Assembly: GCA_029298735.1 (NCBI GenBank)
Contig: JANSLP010000448.1
Coordinates: 1-22,211 of the forward strand
Origin: Ophiostoma sp. CBS 140.51
Taxonomy: Eukaryota; Ascomycota; Sordariomycetes; Ophiostomatales; Ophiostomataceae
Direction: 5' to 3'
DNA length: 22,211 nucleotides
Of this stretch, positions 1 to 10,969 are shown piece by piece; position 1 is the first letter of the stretch; every line of letters begins with the position of its first letter. The notes below the pieces were generated by a model. That model made no database searches, was not told the origin of the DNA, and saw only the letters and a program-made list of their open reading frames with translations. Position numbers and translations under genes: made by a program.

Positions 1-339
1 TGAAAAAGCACCCCAAAGGAAGCTGAAGTGCCAGGGCGGTGTAGCGCCATATTCAGGTGAAGCCCGCTGAAGACCGGCAGACCGGCAGAATTTTAACTTC
101 TTCTATCTACCCAAGTACATTACCTGCTCTAATATTGCTAACCCGCAACAGATGAAAATGGCGGTCCAAGAGATTCCCAAAACAAGGCTCCATCAACCCA
201 GTACAGTTCCTAGCATGAGGTGAATTGAATTTCATGGTGTATTTGAATAAATCCAATCACGTGGCTTGGTGCCGGATGAGACAAGAATGTGGGAAAACAA
301 AACTGTTGATAGGCAGTCTGCCTCATACGCACCAGCAAT
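1..339. other. Non-coding flank downstream of kinase K1
   Basis: This stretch holds no coding region that I can support. It is the 3' flank of the minus-strand kinase K1, whose stop codon lies at 340-342. A CCAAT box overlapping a CACGTG palindrome occurs at 253-263, but no gene start is visible nearby, so its role is unknown. Confidence 0.4.
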
Positions 340-2537
340 CTAAGAAATCAGGTTTCGCAAACCAGGAAAATGCTCGTCCAAAGCCGGGTCTTGGGCTGTT
401 CCCGGAGTTTCGATGGCCATTGCTTTCAACTCGTTGTCAACAACGGCGAGGTTCTCGGAAGTCAGTCGGCCATTTGGTAGCGTCGTGATTGTTACCAATG
501 GAATGTTGGGTGGTGTTTGCATACGGTCAGGGGGTGGTGCTTGCACACGGTCAGGTAGGAGAAACTTTGCAGATTGCGGTGGAGCAGTATCCAGGTCTTG
601 TGGCTGCTCAATGTCGACGCTAGTATCAGCCGAATCGTCCTCAACAGCCTGATCATCTTTATCGAGTGAAGCTTCAAACAAGGTGCCCATCAGTGCCGCA
701 TCACGACCTGCCGTTTCACGCAGCATACGGCCACTGATGTGCATGATCCGGTCGCAGGATGCCTGCACGACGCTCTGCATTCTTTTCTTGACGTTGTGGT
801 TCACAGCGGTGAGTGCCGTGCTGTCTTCGGATACGAGTGTTCCATTCGCCTGAGCTTTGTCAGAGCCTGCTTCGTTGCCGGCGTCGTCACCATAGCTTAT
901 GTGGACGGTATCAGACTGCTCAAAAAGACCGCTTCTGCGTCCCTCATCGAGACATCTTGTTGCTGTATAGCGGGAATTTGCGTTGATAACCAGCATATGT
1001 TTGAGTAGGTCAAGGGAGGTCATTTCTAGCGTGTCATTTGTGGACTTTGAGCAGCGACTAGCGACGGTCCTGACCAGCAACTGTGCCCAACCCAAGGTCC
1101 AGCGTCTTCCGTCTCCGGGACAGCTCATGTCGTATGGAGCGTAGTTTGGCCGTCCATGATACATCCACTCAAAGAAGACAACACCGGTGGACCAGATGTC
1201 AACTGACGCCTGATATCCAGAGGCTTGTATTTCTTCGTCGAACAGATCGGGAGCCCAGTACCATGAAGTACCGCAGTACGTATGCATTACCTCGGCCGTG
1301 ATTTTTGCCAAGCCGAAGTCGGATAGAACAATATGGAGAGGTTTTATGCTCTTGACAAGAATATTGTCGGGTTTTATATCGCGATGGGCGACCCCGAGGC
1401 TTTCGTGAATATATTCGATGCCCTGTAGCAGTTGGAAGAGGGCTCGGGAATATTGTGCTGGTTGTAAAGGGCCTTGCGAAACGACAAGATTTCCGATGTT
1501 GCTGTGTTCGTAATATGGCATAAGAATACGCGGTACAGGCTCTTTGTCGGCGTGAAGGAGCTGTATGACGTGGGGCTGCATTAATATAATTATAGCAATT
1601 AGTTGTACGAATCTCGGATACAAGTCTCTGTCCCAGAAAGAAAAGGATTCCAAGGTGCTCGGGATGAGAAACTTACGTGTTTGCATTTCTTCATTAGAAT
1701 GATTTCATTCTGGATATCTCCGTATGCGATTGTAGATTGACCATGGACAGTACTCTTCTTTATCACACCGGGCAGCCTGTTGAGTGTCTTCAAAGCTGCC
1801 TGGTAGCCCGTGTATAAATCAATCCATTGATCGACTCTTCCGCCGCCGCCTTTGCCAATCTTCCTTACGAAGAATACATGGCGGCGCAAAGGAGACTCTG
1901 TAAATCGGCTTGGGAGGGTTGCTGAGTTCATAGTGTCTTGCCCAGGCAGTTGGATGTGATAATTGTTGATCCAGCGGCGTAGATTCTTCTCGTAGTCGGA
2001 CGAGTCGTTTGGTCTGTGGTTCGGAAACTGAAAGTTATACGATGCGGTATCGACCCCGTCGTAAATCGCAACATCAAAGTCTACCCAATGGTGAGGTCCC
2101 TGAGGTGGCATGCACACCATGAACGGGCAGTTCTTTTCAGGTAACATCGGTTGTTTGATCATTTTTGTCTTGTGCTCCTTGAAAGACTTTCTGAACTGCA
2201 GGGACACGGTGAGCTCTTGATCACATGTCCGACACATCCATATGGATAGATCGCGTGCAACAGATAGAGTGAAGTATTGCTTCTTGGATGTTCCGAACTC
2301 GGGTGGCAGGAGGACAGCATGAAAGCTCGTCTCACAATTGCCAAAACGCCATCCCTTGGCCATGTCTTCGGTCTGCAGCCAGTCAAAGGACAGCTCCAGG
2401 CGGTCGTTGTTGTAATCAGTGTTCAGACTCCTATCTTTTTTGACAAGAATGTCTTTGTTGTGATTGCGCACACAGTCCACTGCGTCACTCCCGATTGGGG
2501 AAATTCGTGCGAAAACTTTCGACATCTTGTCGGTCAT
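340..2537 (-). CDS. FHA-like domain Ser/Thr protein kinase, module 1 (K1)
   Basis: Predicted Ser/Thr protein kinase of 698 residues in two exons, 2537-1677 and 1575-340. The 101-bp phase-0 intron has a GTAAGT donor, a CTAAT-type branch and a CAG acceptor. An FHA-like region (about residues 46-195) has WRFGNCE and FPNH motifs. The kinase domain (about 222-505) has glycine loop GKGGGGRV, K250 in AALK, E278 in helix C, HRDIKPDN (D353, N358) and DFG (D373). These residues predict catalytic activity; the APE motif reads APD. The tail (508-698) is long and acidic and carries a short PDR.Q.PP repeat; it does not resemble the K2 and K3 tails. The start was chosen because MSKVFA aligns with the MDPN.FA starts of K2 and K3; the ATG four codons further on is equally possible. 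An open frame continues upstream to 2792 but looks like leader sequence. The partner gene P1 is divergent. Substrate and cellular location are unknown. Confidence 0.85.
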
Positions 2538-3948
2538 AGTCGAGATCGAAAATAGCAAAAGGGGGATGCTCAACTGCAAGGGTCTGCTAAGAGAAGAAAA
2601 AAAGCTTATGGCTGTAAAGGGAGGCGTGATGTAAAAAGAAAAAGAAGAAAGTTCAACCAGTAATTGAAATGGAGAAGGGAAGCAGTCGAATAGCATCAAG
2701 ATAAAGTATGTAATAGTGTTCATCTCGAGCACGAGTGACATAATCTGACCTAGCTGAATGGAGGGGTCAAGAGGCTGAGGTGCTCTGTACAATGACGGGC
2801 AGCACTATGAAATGAATTCTATTGCAGAGTCTCCGTCACGTGCATGAAAAACTTCGGTTTTGCACAGTTCAAGTTTATCCCAGTTTCATTCCTGTACAGG
2901 AGCCTGTGTAAATAGGCATTTTACACCCGTCGCCTCGTTTGCACCTCTTTCTCGAAACGAGCAAAGTTGCGACGGCGGACAAGCGGAAGTGCCAGGCAAG
3001 AAAATGGTGGACATTGACAAGGCAAGATTTGAACGCCTCATGGTTGGACAAAGATGTTTGAGGCGGAGAGTGCACCAAGATTGCCGCTTTTCCACAAGAA
3101 AAGAAAGGGTGTCCTAAAAGTGCACTTCTTCTGCAGCCAGTCTCCTCTTGTTGCATGTCACCTGAAGCTCATAGGCTGGTGATTGCGACTTGCGGCTGGG
3201 CCGGGCGAAAGTGCAGAAATAAGTCTCACATTCTTGTCGCCTCGTGTTCATCCACGGTTGGAATGATGTCGCATCTGCCTCCATGCAAGGCGTCGACAAA
3301 CGAACAACGCAAATGACTCCGCATGCTCAACTTTGCCTTTGAAATGCGCTATTTATTAGGAAAATGCAGATTAATTTGTTCTTTCAACCAACGTAATCTC
3401 TGTGAACATCAGCCAGGCGTCAGAAGCAAGTTTCACATCCTCGTAGAAAGACCGAAGCAGACCACCTTCCCGTAGCATAGCCCAATAGAAGAAATAATAT
3501 CATACAACCACATGGAATGCAAAGATTCATCGAGATGACAGGCTCTCTGCTATCTCTTGCCCAAAATTAGGTGCCTATGGCTGATCCTGCGTTCTTGAGA
3601 CATGTGTCAAGCGAGTATGCAGCCAGCAGTGCTCCTACGTATGACCAGAACAATGCTTTTAATATGCTGAACCAGCGCACGTTACCATGCAACGATTGGT
3701 AAAGGATACTCTACAGAAGCCTAATTTACCATGTTTTCCCATGTAGCCGTCTGTATTAAAGGACAGCACTCCACCTTTAACAACTTTGGCAGCGCTTGGA
3801 TCTGTTCTCTTTTTTCGTTACTTGTTTTCTTTTCTTAAAATTGATTCCATCCCTATAACAGATTCTATTTCCGACACCATTCAAAATACACGTAGACTAC
3901 GATTTATTCTGTTTCAATATTTAGTTGCAGGCTGGGTCAGCAGTTGCA
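2538..3948. promoter_or_regulatory. Divergent intergenic region between K1 and P1
   Basis: These 1.4 kb separate the start codons of K1 (minus) and P1 (plus), so they should hold both promoters. The span is about twice the length of the same region in modules 2 and 3. A CACGTG palindrome lies at 2837-2842. The composite CACGTG plus CCCCTCA element of modules 2 and 3 is not seen here. Several short open frames exist on both strands, but none resembles a protein family. An additional 5' exon of P1 in the right half cannot be excluded. Confidence 0.5.
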
Positions 3949-5525
3949 ATGCGTGCCAACGCCGTCTTCTGCGACCATGGGGAACCTGGTCAACAACAAT
4001 ACCTCACCAGGGAGACTGTCGTGCCATACGAGCCTCTTTTCAAAGCAGATAATAACCTCATAAAGCGACAACAACTGGGCACCGGAAGGACAATCGACTT
4101 CTACAACGATATGATGTCAGTTCTATGAAGTTTATCTTCTTCTCTTCATGTCGAATGCCATAAATGTTTTTTGTGTCTAACCAAATTACAGTGTTGTAGC
4201 CGATCCCTCTGTTGGCACCCTTGACGAGACGCATCGTTTTGCTCTTTTACAGGAAGTTGCGTACGTTAAAGCCGAGTTCTTTTATTATTTTCAATACTTT
4301 CACAAATAGACTGGCAACTAATAAGTCCATTTTTCACGACTCCAGATCACAAATACCACCTGCTGCTTTCGATTTTGAGACCGTTGTTGCCCGCCTGCAG
4401 CATCATGCTGAACATCAAGACGGGTGCAATCCACATCATCAGGAACAATCCAAAGCACTCACCAATGCCATGAAGATTGAACCCTTTACTCCGCACAAGG
4501 ACAAAACAGACGTCCAGAATCGACAGCAGCGTATCCACAACAAAGAAGCTCGATGTCGAGAGCGACTGATTGATGCGGGCTGTCCGCCGTGCTTACCGGA
4601 GAACCACCAGTACTATTTTGCATACAGTGCCACAATGGATACTCTCCCTTACGAACATCCGGCTGCTATGTTTTACCTACAAGGTGGACATAGTGTCTAC
4701 GATCGTCCCTTGGATGCCCAGCTCGCCGACTGGACATCGTTTCGGAGCTATCAGCAACAGATTCGTGAAGAACTTTTGAACGGCGACATCGACCCCCAGG
4801 CAGCATTGAGGGGGTATATATACAGCAGCCAGGAAAAGATGTATGCCCGCAACTGGACAGAATCGGCAGGACTGATCAACTGGCAGCTTGATGTGTCGCA
4901 ACAGGATACTCTACAGAACTGGCTTGAGTTCATGGTCAATCACTTGGACGACAATGCGGGACTTCGACTGAGTGCTCAACAGCGTCTGAATGATGCGGTC
5001 GATGAAGAGGATCGAGAATGGCAACGAGAAGTTGACGAACGCCGCATTGATCTGCATGCGAACTATCTGGTATGGATGGAGACACAACGTGTCTACATGT
5101 CCGCTGAGATTTCGCCAATGACGGATGCTAGAAACTTAACATCCAATCTACTTAAGACGGTGCCAAATCGCTGCACAAATGGTAAGAAGAAGAAATCCAA
5201 GATCTCAAATGATTGCGACGCCGTTGCGGAAAAGTAAATGACTGACAGCGCAGACTCAACAACGTATGGAAACCGTGGCGCAGAGATCCACGACTTGGGG
5301 GATATCAAAAAGCCCCGCCGCTCAGAGGATCTTCAAAAAGATCACGTAACTAGCCATGATCCTCACAACGAGACGAGCGTCAACTCTAGCTCTCAAACGC
5401 TTTTCAAATTGAAGAAGAGGCAGCACTCATCTGCACCTCAAACAAAGCTGACCAAGAAGCCATGGAGACGCACCGTGCGTCAGACGGGACGCGCACTTTA
5501 TGGTTACTTTCGAATTCACCGTTGA
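3949..5525 (+). CDS. Partner protein with CPPC motif, module 1 (P1)
   Basis: Member of an unrecognised fungal protein family, one copy per module. Exons are 3949-4115, 4192-4260, 4346-5181 and 5254-5525 (447 residues). Introns 1 and 2 are phase 2, with GTCAGT and GTACGT donors and CTAAC and ACTAAT branches, and match those of P2 and P3. If the third intron (5182-5253, 72 bp, GTAAGA donor, CTGAC branch) is retained, translation stops at 5237 and gives 375 residues. Exon 1 is short and poorly conserved, and exon 2 encodes a conserved DPSV block. The core has GCPPCLP (C158, C161), PAAMFYL, DWTSF and LQNWLEFM, followed by a charged, probably helical stretch. The extra fourth exon is rich in Lys, Arg and Ser and has no counterpart in P2 or P3. 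No signal peptide or membrane segment is seen. P1 is the most diverged copy. Function is unknown; its constant pairing with a kinase suggests a substrate, regulator or complex partner. Confidence 0.75.
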
Positions 5526-5833
5526 GATGTTGGCGCCAAGACACGCTGTGAGTATTGCTCAAATTTTATTTGCTTCTGGCTGTGATGTCCATTTATTTGC
5601 ACGCTTTGTATGTGTCTTTTTTTCTTCTTCCTTGTCTCCGTGTATTATATCTTTTTCTTTTTTTTATTTATATCTCATTTTCTCTTACTCGCAAGCTTGG
5701 GATTATATCAAAAGTTTGTATTTATGTCAGCCATTTATTTAAGTAGATGTCGTTTATTTAAGTAAATGTCACATAGGATTCCAGTAACTTGGCAGGTGTT
5801 AGAATCCAGCAAGCACCTGTAGTTTACAGACAC
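5526..5833. repeat. Convergent spacer P1/K2 with a 19-bp tandem repeat
   Basis: The 3' ends of P1 (plus) and K2 (minus) face each other across about 300 bp of T-rich DNA. At 5734-5751 and 5753-5770 an 18-base sequence (TTTATTTAAGTAGATGTC) occurs twice in tandem with one mismatch, at a 19-base period. I see no gene here. The T-rich part probably contributes 3' untranslated sequence and polyadenylation signals. Confidence 0.6.
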
Positions 5834-7719
5834 TTAAGGCCCTTCAACAATACCTCCAAGGTATTTTGAAACTGTCGCCCATCTCATGATAATGTCCTTA
5901 GCGCTCTGTCTTGTGAACCTGGAGATCGATTTCTTGCTTATGGCACGGGATGTTACTCTCCTCAGAGCTCTTCCATCTGGGCCCCGAGGCCTCAGCACGC
6001 GGCCATTGTTGACCTGTTGCTGTGTACGAAGCTCGGTGAGTACCGTATTCGTATGGATCCTAGAGTCTGTCCTCAAATATGTGGCCGAAGAATGCGAGCC
6101 TCCCATGTTGCTGTCAATGGAAGGGGCGATGTGGTACGAGGACTGCGGTCGTGTGAACAGCCTGCTCCTGTAGCCCAGTTCCAAGCACTTGTCTGCCGTG
6201 TAGCGTGATCTTGCGTCTTGAACCAGCATATGGCCCAGAATATCCAAAATACGGGTATCGATCCCGTTGGTAGCCTGCTTTTGGCGGCATGAAGAAAACT
6301 CGCTGAGAACTGCGTTTATCCACCCATGTGTCCACTCCCGTTCTCCGCCATTAGGGCATACCCTGTACTTTGGAAGCACATTTAGCCACTTCAGCATTAT
6401 GACACCGGCCGACCAGATATCAACAGCATCAAAGTGGTATCCCCTATTGGGATCTGTATAAGAGAACATTTCGGGAGGACGATACCAACAGGTGCCGACT
6501 ATGGACTTCATATGGGTAGAAACAGCTAGTTTCGCCAAGCCAAAATCAGAAATAACAATGTGGATTGGATCAAGGCTGTCGACAAGAATATTCTCGGGTT
6601 TCAGATCGCGGTGAGCCACGTGACATGTGTGCAAGTATCGAATGCCTTCGAGTAGTTGCTGAAACGCCAGTACATACTGGTCTAGTCGTAGCTTGTGACG
6701 TCCAATGTTTCCGAGACGGTAGTACGGCATTATTATCCGTGGCCGGGGCTTGAGTTCAAATCGATACAGCTTGATGATATGCATCTGACCATCAGGTTAG
6801 CTCCTGGAGGAAACGACCTCCCATATTCTCCGTGTACTGATCACTGATCAAAGGATCGAAGACGTACATGCTTGAAGTTTATCATGAGCTCAATTTCCCG
6901 GTTGAAGTCGTCCAAACCCTCACACGACAAGCCTTCGTGGAGTGTTTTCATTGCTGCCATGTCACCTCGCTGGAGATCGACCCAAAGTTCAACCAATCCG
7001 TAGCCGCCTCTGCCAATCTCACGGCGGAAGACAGGGAGGCTGCCCAAGGGCCGCTGGGAAGCGGATGTTGTCGTTGTTGTCGTTAGCCCACCAATGGAGT
7101 TCGAGTCGTCACACTCTGCGTCCTCTCCTACCCACTCCATGAGATTGTTTCGGTAGTCTTCTGTGAAGTTTTGTGTGTGGTTGGGAAAGACAATTTCGTA
7201 GGTAGCCCACTGGTCGGTGAGCTTATCCTCCACGCGAACGACGACGCGTGCCCAAGCTTGCTCCTTCCACGGTGCGACGCGGATAATCATGCTCTTTCCA
7301 GATTCAAGAGTATGGTCGTAGGTGGATGTTGTCATGCTGGAATGCAAGGGGCTTTCGTAGCCATATCCCTCCAATTGGTTTGTTAGGCTGACAACATTGT
7401 CGGGTGATATTTGGTGCAGTTGGATCTTAAATTTCGACGTGATTGAAAGGCTAAAGTTGTGCTTGTATCGAGCCTCGCGGGCCGAGTTGGGGAAAACTAG
7501 AACGTCCGAGAATTCGGGACTCGTGCCGAAATGCCACTCTCGGGTCGGTGACTTAGGCAGGTTGCTGTCGAAGCGCAGCTCCAGTCGTGGAATGTTGTGC
7601 TCATCGCCTTGTATATCGTAGTCTTTGTCGACAAATTTGCTAGAGTTTTGTTCGTCCCGAATGGCATGACCAGAAGTCCAATCTTTTGCAATGACCAAGG
7701 CAAATATGTTTGGGTCCAT
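5834..7719 (-). CDS. FHA-like domain Ser/Thr protein kinase, module 2 (K2)
   Basis: Predicted Ser/Thr kinase of 600 residues in exons 7719-6868 and 6784-5834. The 83-bp phase-0 intron has a GTACGT donor, a GCTAACC branch and a CAG acceptor, at the same codon position as in K1 and K3. The FHA-like region (about 45-195) shows WHFGTSPE, SDVLVF, FSLSI and FPNH. The kinase domain (about 229-510) has glycine loop IGRGGYGLV, K258, E275, HRDLKPEN (D344, N349), DFG (D364) and an intact PPE in the activation segment, so activity is expected. A Thr-rich linker (213-219) joins the two domains. The tail (543-600) is basic and carries an RGPDGR motif shared with K3. The start at MDPN was chosen because K3 begins there with no upstream in-frame ATG; two upstream in-frame ATGs exist (7845 and 7782). 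Divergent to P2 and convergent with P1. Of the first 50 residues, 36 are identical to K3. Confidence 0.88.
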
Positions 7720-8514
7720 GGGAAATTGGCGAGTTGTGATGTCGAACGAGAGTTGATGATGGTGCTTGATATTACAAGACATAAAGAGGGTAGGTGCAAA
7801 TGTGGGCGAGTAAAGTCGAACAATTAATGACAAAAACACGGCCAAAGAAAGTCAAATACTTTTCAACCGTCCCAGCGTATCAAGTGTCACTTGAGCCGCA
7901 CGAAAGCAGCACCGTTGATGGTATGGGCTTGAAATGGATAAGGTGGGTCAGAAATAAGTAGCCCAGAGTGCCCAGAGTCTACTTTATTTACGTGTCCCAT
8001 CCTGTAAAGAAACTGTGTTGTGTGTGAAGAGGACTGCCTACCTTCATCGCAAAAGCCTTCGCAGTCCTTCTACCAGGTTCCGCACTTTTGCATTTTTGCA
8101 GTTAGAAAAGCGAGGATAGACTCAGATTGGGTGCCGAAAAAAAAACAAGGCGGAGTTGAGCATGGGTTGGTTGGATGATAATGAAAGAAGCAATCGGAGG
8201 CTGAACAACGAGGCGTACTGAGCTTCCGAGCGAGGATTGGGCATGCAATGTAGGACAATGCAATCACGTGTTGTACACGCCCCTCATTCGTACATCTATC
8301 TAAAACAGACACGTTTCTGTCTGGCACCCGGATTTGCTCCTTGACAAGGAGAATGTGCACTGCCACGACAACCATTTTCTTTATTTTTTTGCTCAAACAC
8401 ATATGATAATTCTGAGTCCCCAATACAGAATCTCGACACATATTGACAAAACACGTTTGTCTCCTCATGGTGTCAAGAAGACGGAAACCCGTACACGGGT
8501 ACAATCGAATACAT
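7720..8514. promoter_or_regulatory. Divergent promoter region of K2 and P2
   Basis: These 795 bp lie between the start codons of K2 and P2 and should drive both genes. The region contains the composite CACGTG and CCCCTCA element described separately, preceded by GGACAATG (8253-8260), and a reverse CCAAT box (ATTGG) near 8236. A 144-codon open frame on the minus strand (8070-8504) matches nothing in the other modules and is taken as chance. Confidence 0.6.
8263..8286. promoter_or_regulatory. Composite CACGTG plus CCCCT promoter element, module 2 copy
   Basis: ATCACGTGTTG, six bases, then CCCCTCA. The same two blocks with the same six-base spacing occur upstream of P3 at 14446-14469. CACGTG is the known core site of bHLH factors (and some bZIP factors), and CCCCT matches the yeast stress response element core; use by such factors here is inference. 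It lies 245 bp upstream of the P2 start and 544 bp upstream of the K2 start. Confidence 0.55.
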
Positions 8515-10069
8515 ATGAGCGGTGTAGACGACCCGCACTATGAGCCCAGCAGAAGACATGGCGACTATCTTGGCGGCGAGTCTCATAGCGCGTCTTTATC
8601 CTTTAATGGACAGCTTACGATGAACAGCTTTACCGACTCTATTCTCAGAATGGACCCTACTGTGGCACCCGGCAAGTTCACGAAGTCGGCATCGAGTGAC
8701 CGTACGGTCACATACCACAGCGGGATGACGTTCGTATTTACCTTGCCAATGAGGAGCAGAAACAAGGAGAGGATAGGAATATTGAAAATATATTTGGGTA
8801 CTTTTACTAACATAGTTACAGCATTATCGACGACCCCAGCGTGGATATCGATGATCTTTATGACGAGAGCAGGAGGTATGCTCTTTTGAGGGAAGCACAG
8901 TAAGGACGCTCTGGTCAAGAAACAATGAACCGGATGATTCTTTATTTCCTTTCACTGGCTGACCGAAAATTGACAGGGAAGCAGATGATCTGCAAGACAC
9001 GATGGGATTAGAGGACGCAGCGTCGTACTCTCTTCACGTTCCTCACAATCATAAGCAAGGAGGCTTCAATACCGTTTTACAACATGTGGGTGCCGGCTTT
9101 ATCACGACTGATAACGGAAGCAGTGAGCAGAGACCTCTCACTCTCGAACGGAAAAAAATAGACGACGAACTGAGTTTGAGGTCACATTCCCAAACAGATA
9201 AGGATGTGACCCTCCACTTGGATTTTCTTTCGTCTCTCGAGGAGCTGAATCGGCCAACGGTGCATAAAAATGACTGCCCTGTTTCGTCCGGCGACCAAAG
9301 CCAGTCCTATTTAAAGTTATATATTGGCACACCTCTCGCCACGGGAAATATTCTTCCAGAACTCAAATTCTGGCGGAAAGAAGCGGAAGCTCGAGATGAG
9401 CTGATCAAGGACGGATGTCTTCCCTGCCTTCCAGAAGACAGTGGCTATATCTATCCATACAACACGGAAGAGCGAGTTCCCTCAGCTTATCCTGCCGCCA
9501 TGTACTACCTTCACAGCGACATCACTTTCCACGACCAGCCACTGCAAGCCCAACTATTTGACTGGACCGAGTTTCGGCAAAGCCAGTCAAGTACACGCGA
9601 ACAGCTCCGCAAGGCAGACGAAAAGAGCCCGGCGGCAAGACGGCGAAAAGTCGAGTGGGCGCGAAGAGAAATAATCGAAACAAGCATTTTGAGGTCTACT
9701 ATCTCGAGGGGCTCTCACAGTGGGGCGCTGCTTTCGTTTATGAGAAAGAACCGAAGACTGATGCGACAACGAGGCTGGAAGGACTCGGCCAAATTGATAC
9801 AGTGGTCCCTAGATATTACGACTCAGTCGCGCCTCCAGAACTGGCTCGAGTTTATGTGCCATCATCTGGATCACAACTTGGCTCTTCGCCGCGGCGCTGA
9901 ACGTCGGCTTAAAGAAATTGTTGGAGAAGAAAGACTGCAATGGCAGAGGAACCAGGATGGCAAACGCATAGAACTACATGGGAAGTTTTTAGACTGGATG
10001 GAGGAACAGCGAAGGCAAATCTCGACAGATGGAGATGTGGTTAGTACTATTATTGAAGATGATGAATGA
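8515..10069 (+). CDS. Partner protein with CLPC motif, module 2 (P2)
   Basis: Second member of the unrecognised partner family, 461 residues in exons 8515-8729, 8822-8899 and 8977-10069. Both introns are phase 2: intron 1 (92 bp) has a GTTCGT donor and ACTAAC branch, intron 2 (77 bp) a GTAAGG donor and CTGAC branch. Exon 1 has SDRTVTYHSGMT before the junction, matching NDRTVTRHNGLT of P3. Exon 2 is the conserved IIDDPSV block and has the same 78-base length as in P3. The core has GCLPCLPE (C245, C248), YPYNT, PAAMYYL, PLQAQLFDWTEF, then LQNWLEFMCHHLDHN and a charged helical stretch to WMEEQRR. Compared with P1 there is an inserted basic stretch between DWTEF and LQNWLEFM. The start at 8515 was chosen by alignment with P3; an in-frame ATG at 8467 would add 16 basic residues. 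It is soluble by appearance. Function unknown; divergent from K2. Confidence 0.82.
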
Positions 10070-10223
10070 GTGTGTGAAGCTTTAAATTGTTAAACTAAGG
10101 CGGAATTATAGTTGGGGCAGGAATCTCAACATAGTATGATGAAACTGTCTTTTTTTTTCCCCTCCCTTTTCTCCTTTAATTTTTCACCAGTATTCCAGTT
10201 TTTAAACAAATTTTCCATGCGAC

Positions 10224-10969
10224 GTGATAGTTTCAATGATATTGGCTGTCGTTTCGGCCAAAAGCAACTTTGCACTACAGGGCGTCACGAAATACACGCG
10301 CGAATACGATCTAAAGGGGCGGCGTACGCTGGGTCTCATCACCAAGCCCGATATGCTGTCAGAAGGATCTGACAGCGAAAGGCAATGCGTGCAGCTCGCC
10401 CTCAACAACGACGTGCCGTTTGCCTTGGGCTGGCATGTTCTCCGAAACTTGGACTTCGACGAGAAGAAACCAAACGGCACGTTTCAAGACCGTGACGATG
10501 CCGAAGCGAAATGGTTTGCACCGACTGATATCTGGCCAAAATCGCCCTCGCCGACATAAATCGGTGTGGGACCTCTACGTGAGCGATTGAGCACGGTACT
10601 CAAGGACCACATCCCAGCAGATCTGCCTTGACTAGTGTAGGACGTGGAATCTTCTATCAAAGTGTGCTAACGTCGTCTGAAGCTGCTGGGGGCAGACTCA
10701 CCCCGTATAAACCTGCAACAACAACGCCAGTATCTTATCAGAATTTCTCAAAGACTCACCGACCTAATCCAGGTGGCAGTCGATGGCGACTACTACTACG
10801 ACTTCAACTATCTTCACCCCGAGCACAGTGGCTGGGCTGACAGATGACAAAATCCATCACTTGGCTGCTGAGCGGCCAGATGTTGTCCGCGAACGAGAGG
10901 TGGAAGAGAAAAGGCTACGTTCCCTCGAATAAGGTCTCAAGGAGCTTAAGCAGCTAGGGAAACACGGCG
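10224..10969 (+). pseudogene. Degraded dynamin-family GTPase pseudogene
   Basis: One reading frame from 10224 encodes part of a dynamin GTPase domain: ILAVVSAK, the TKPD G4 motif at 10341-10352, and LGWHVLRN. It continues into stalk sequence (PLRERLSTVLKDHI, DVESSIK, QRQYLIRISQRLTDLI) but is broken by TAA 10557, TGA 10629, TAG 10638 and TAA 10668, with a further stop at 10845. A second frame from about 10837 encodes a GED-like segment (LTDDKIHHLAAE), itself broken by TAA at 10930. The P-loop half of the GTPase domain and most of the stalk are missing. All five internal stops (10557, 10629, 10638, 10668, 10930) could come from a single C-to-T change in CAA, CAG or CGA. Dynamins remodel membranes; this copy cannot make a working one. 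Family assignment is confident; the exact ends are approximate. Confidence 0.8.

Noticed and set aside
8070..8504. A 144-codon open frame on the minus strand between K2 and P2
   Set aside because: It lies in the divergent promoter region, overlaps the shared promoter element, has no counterpart in modules 1 or 3 and resembles no protein.
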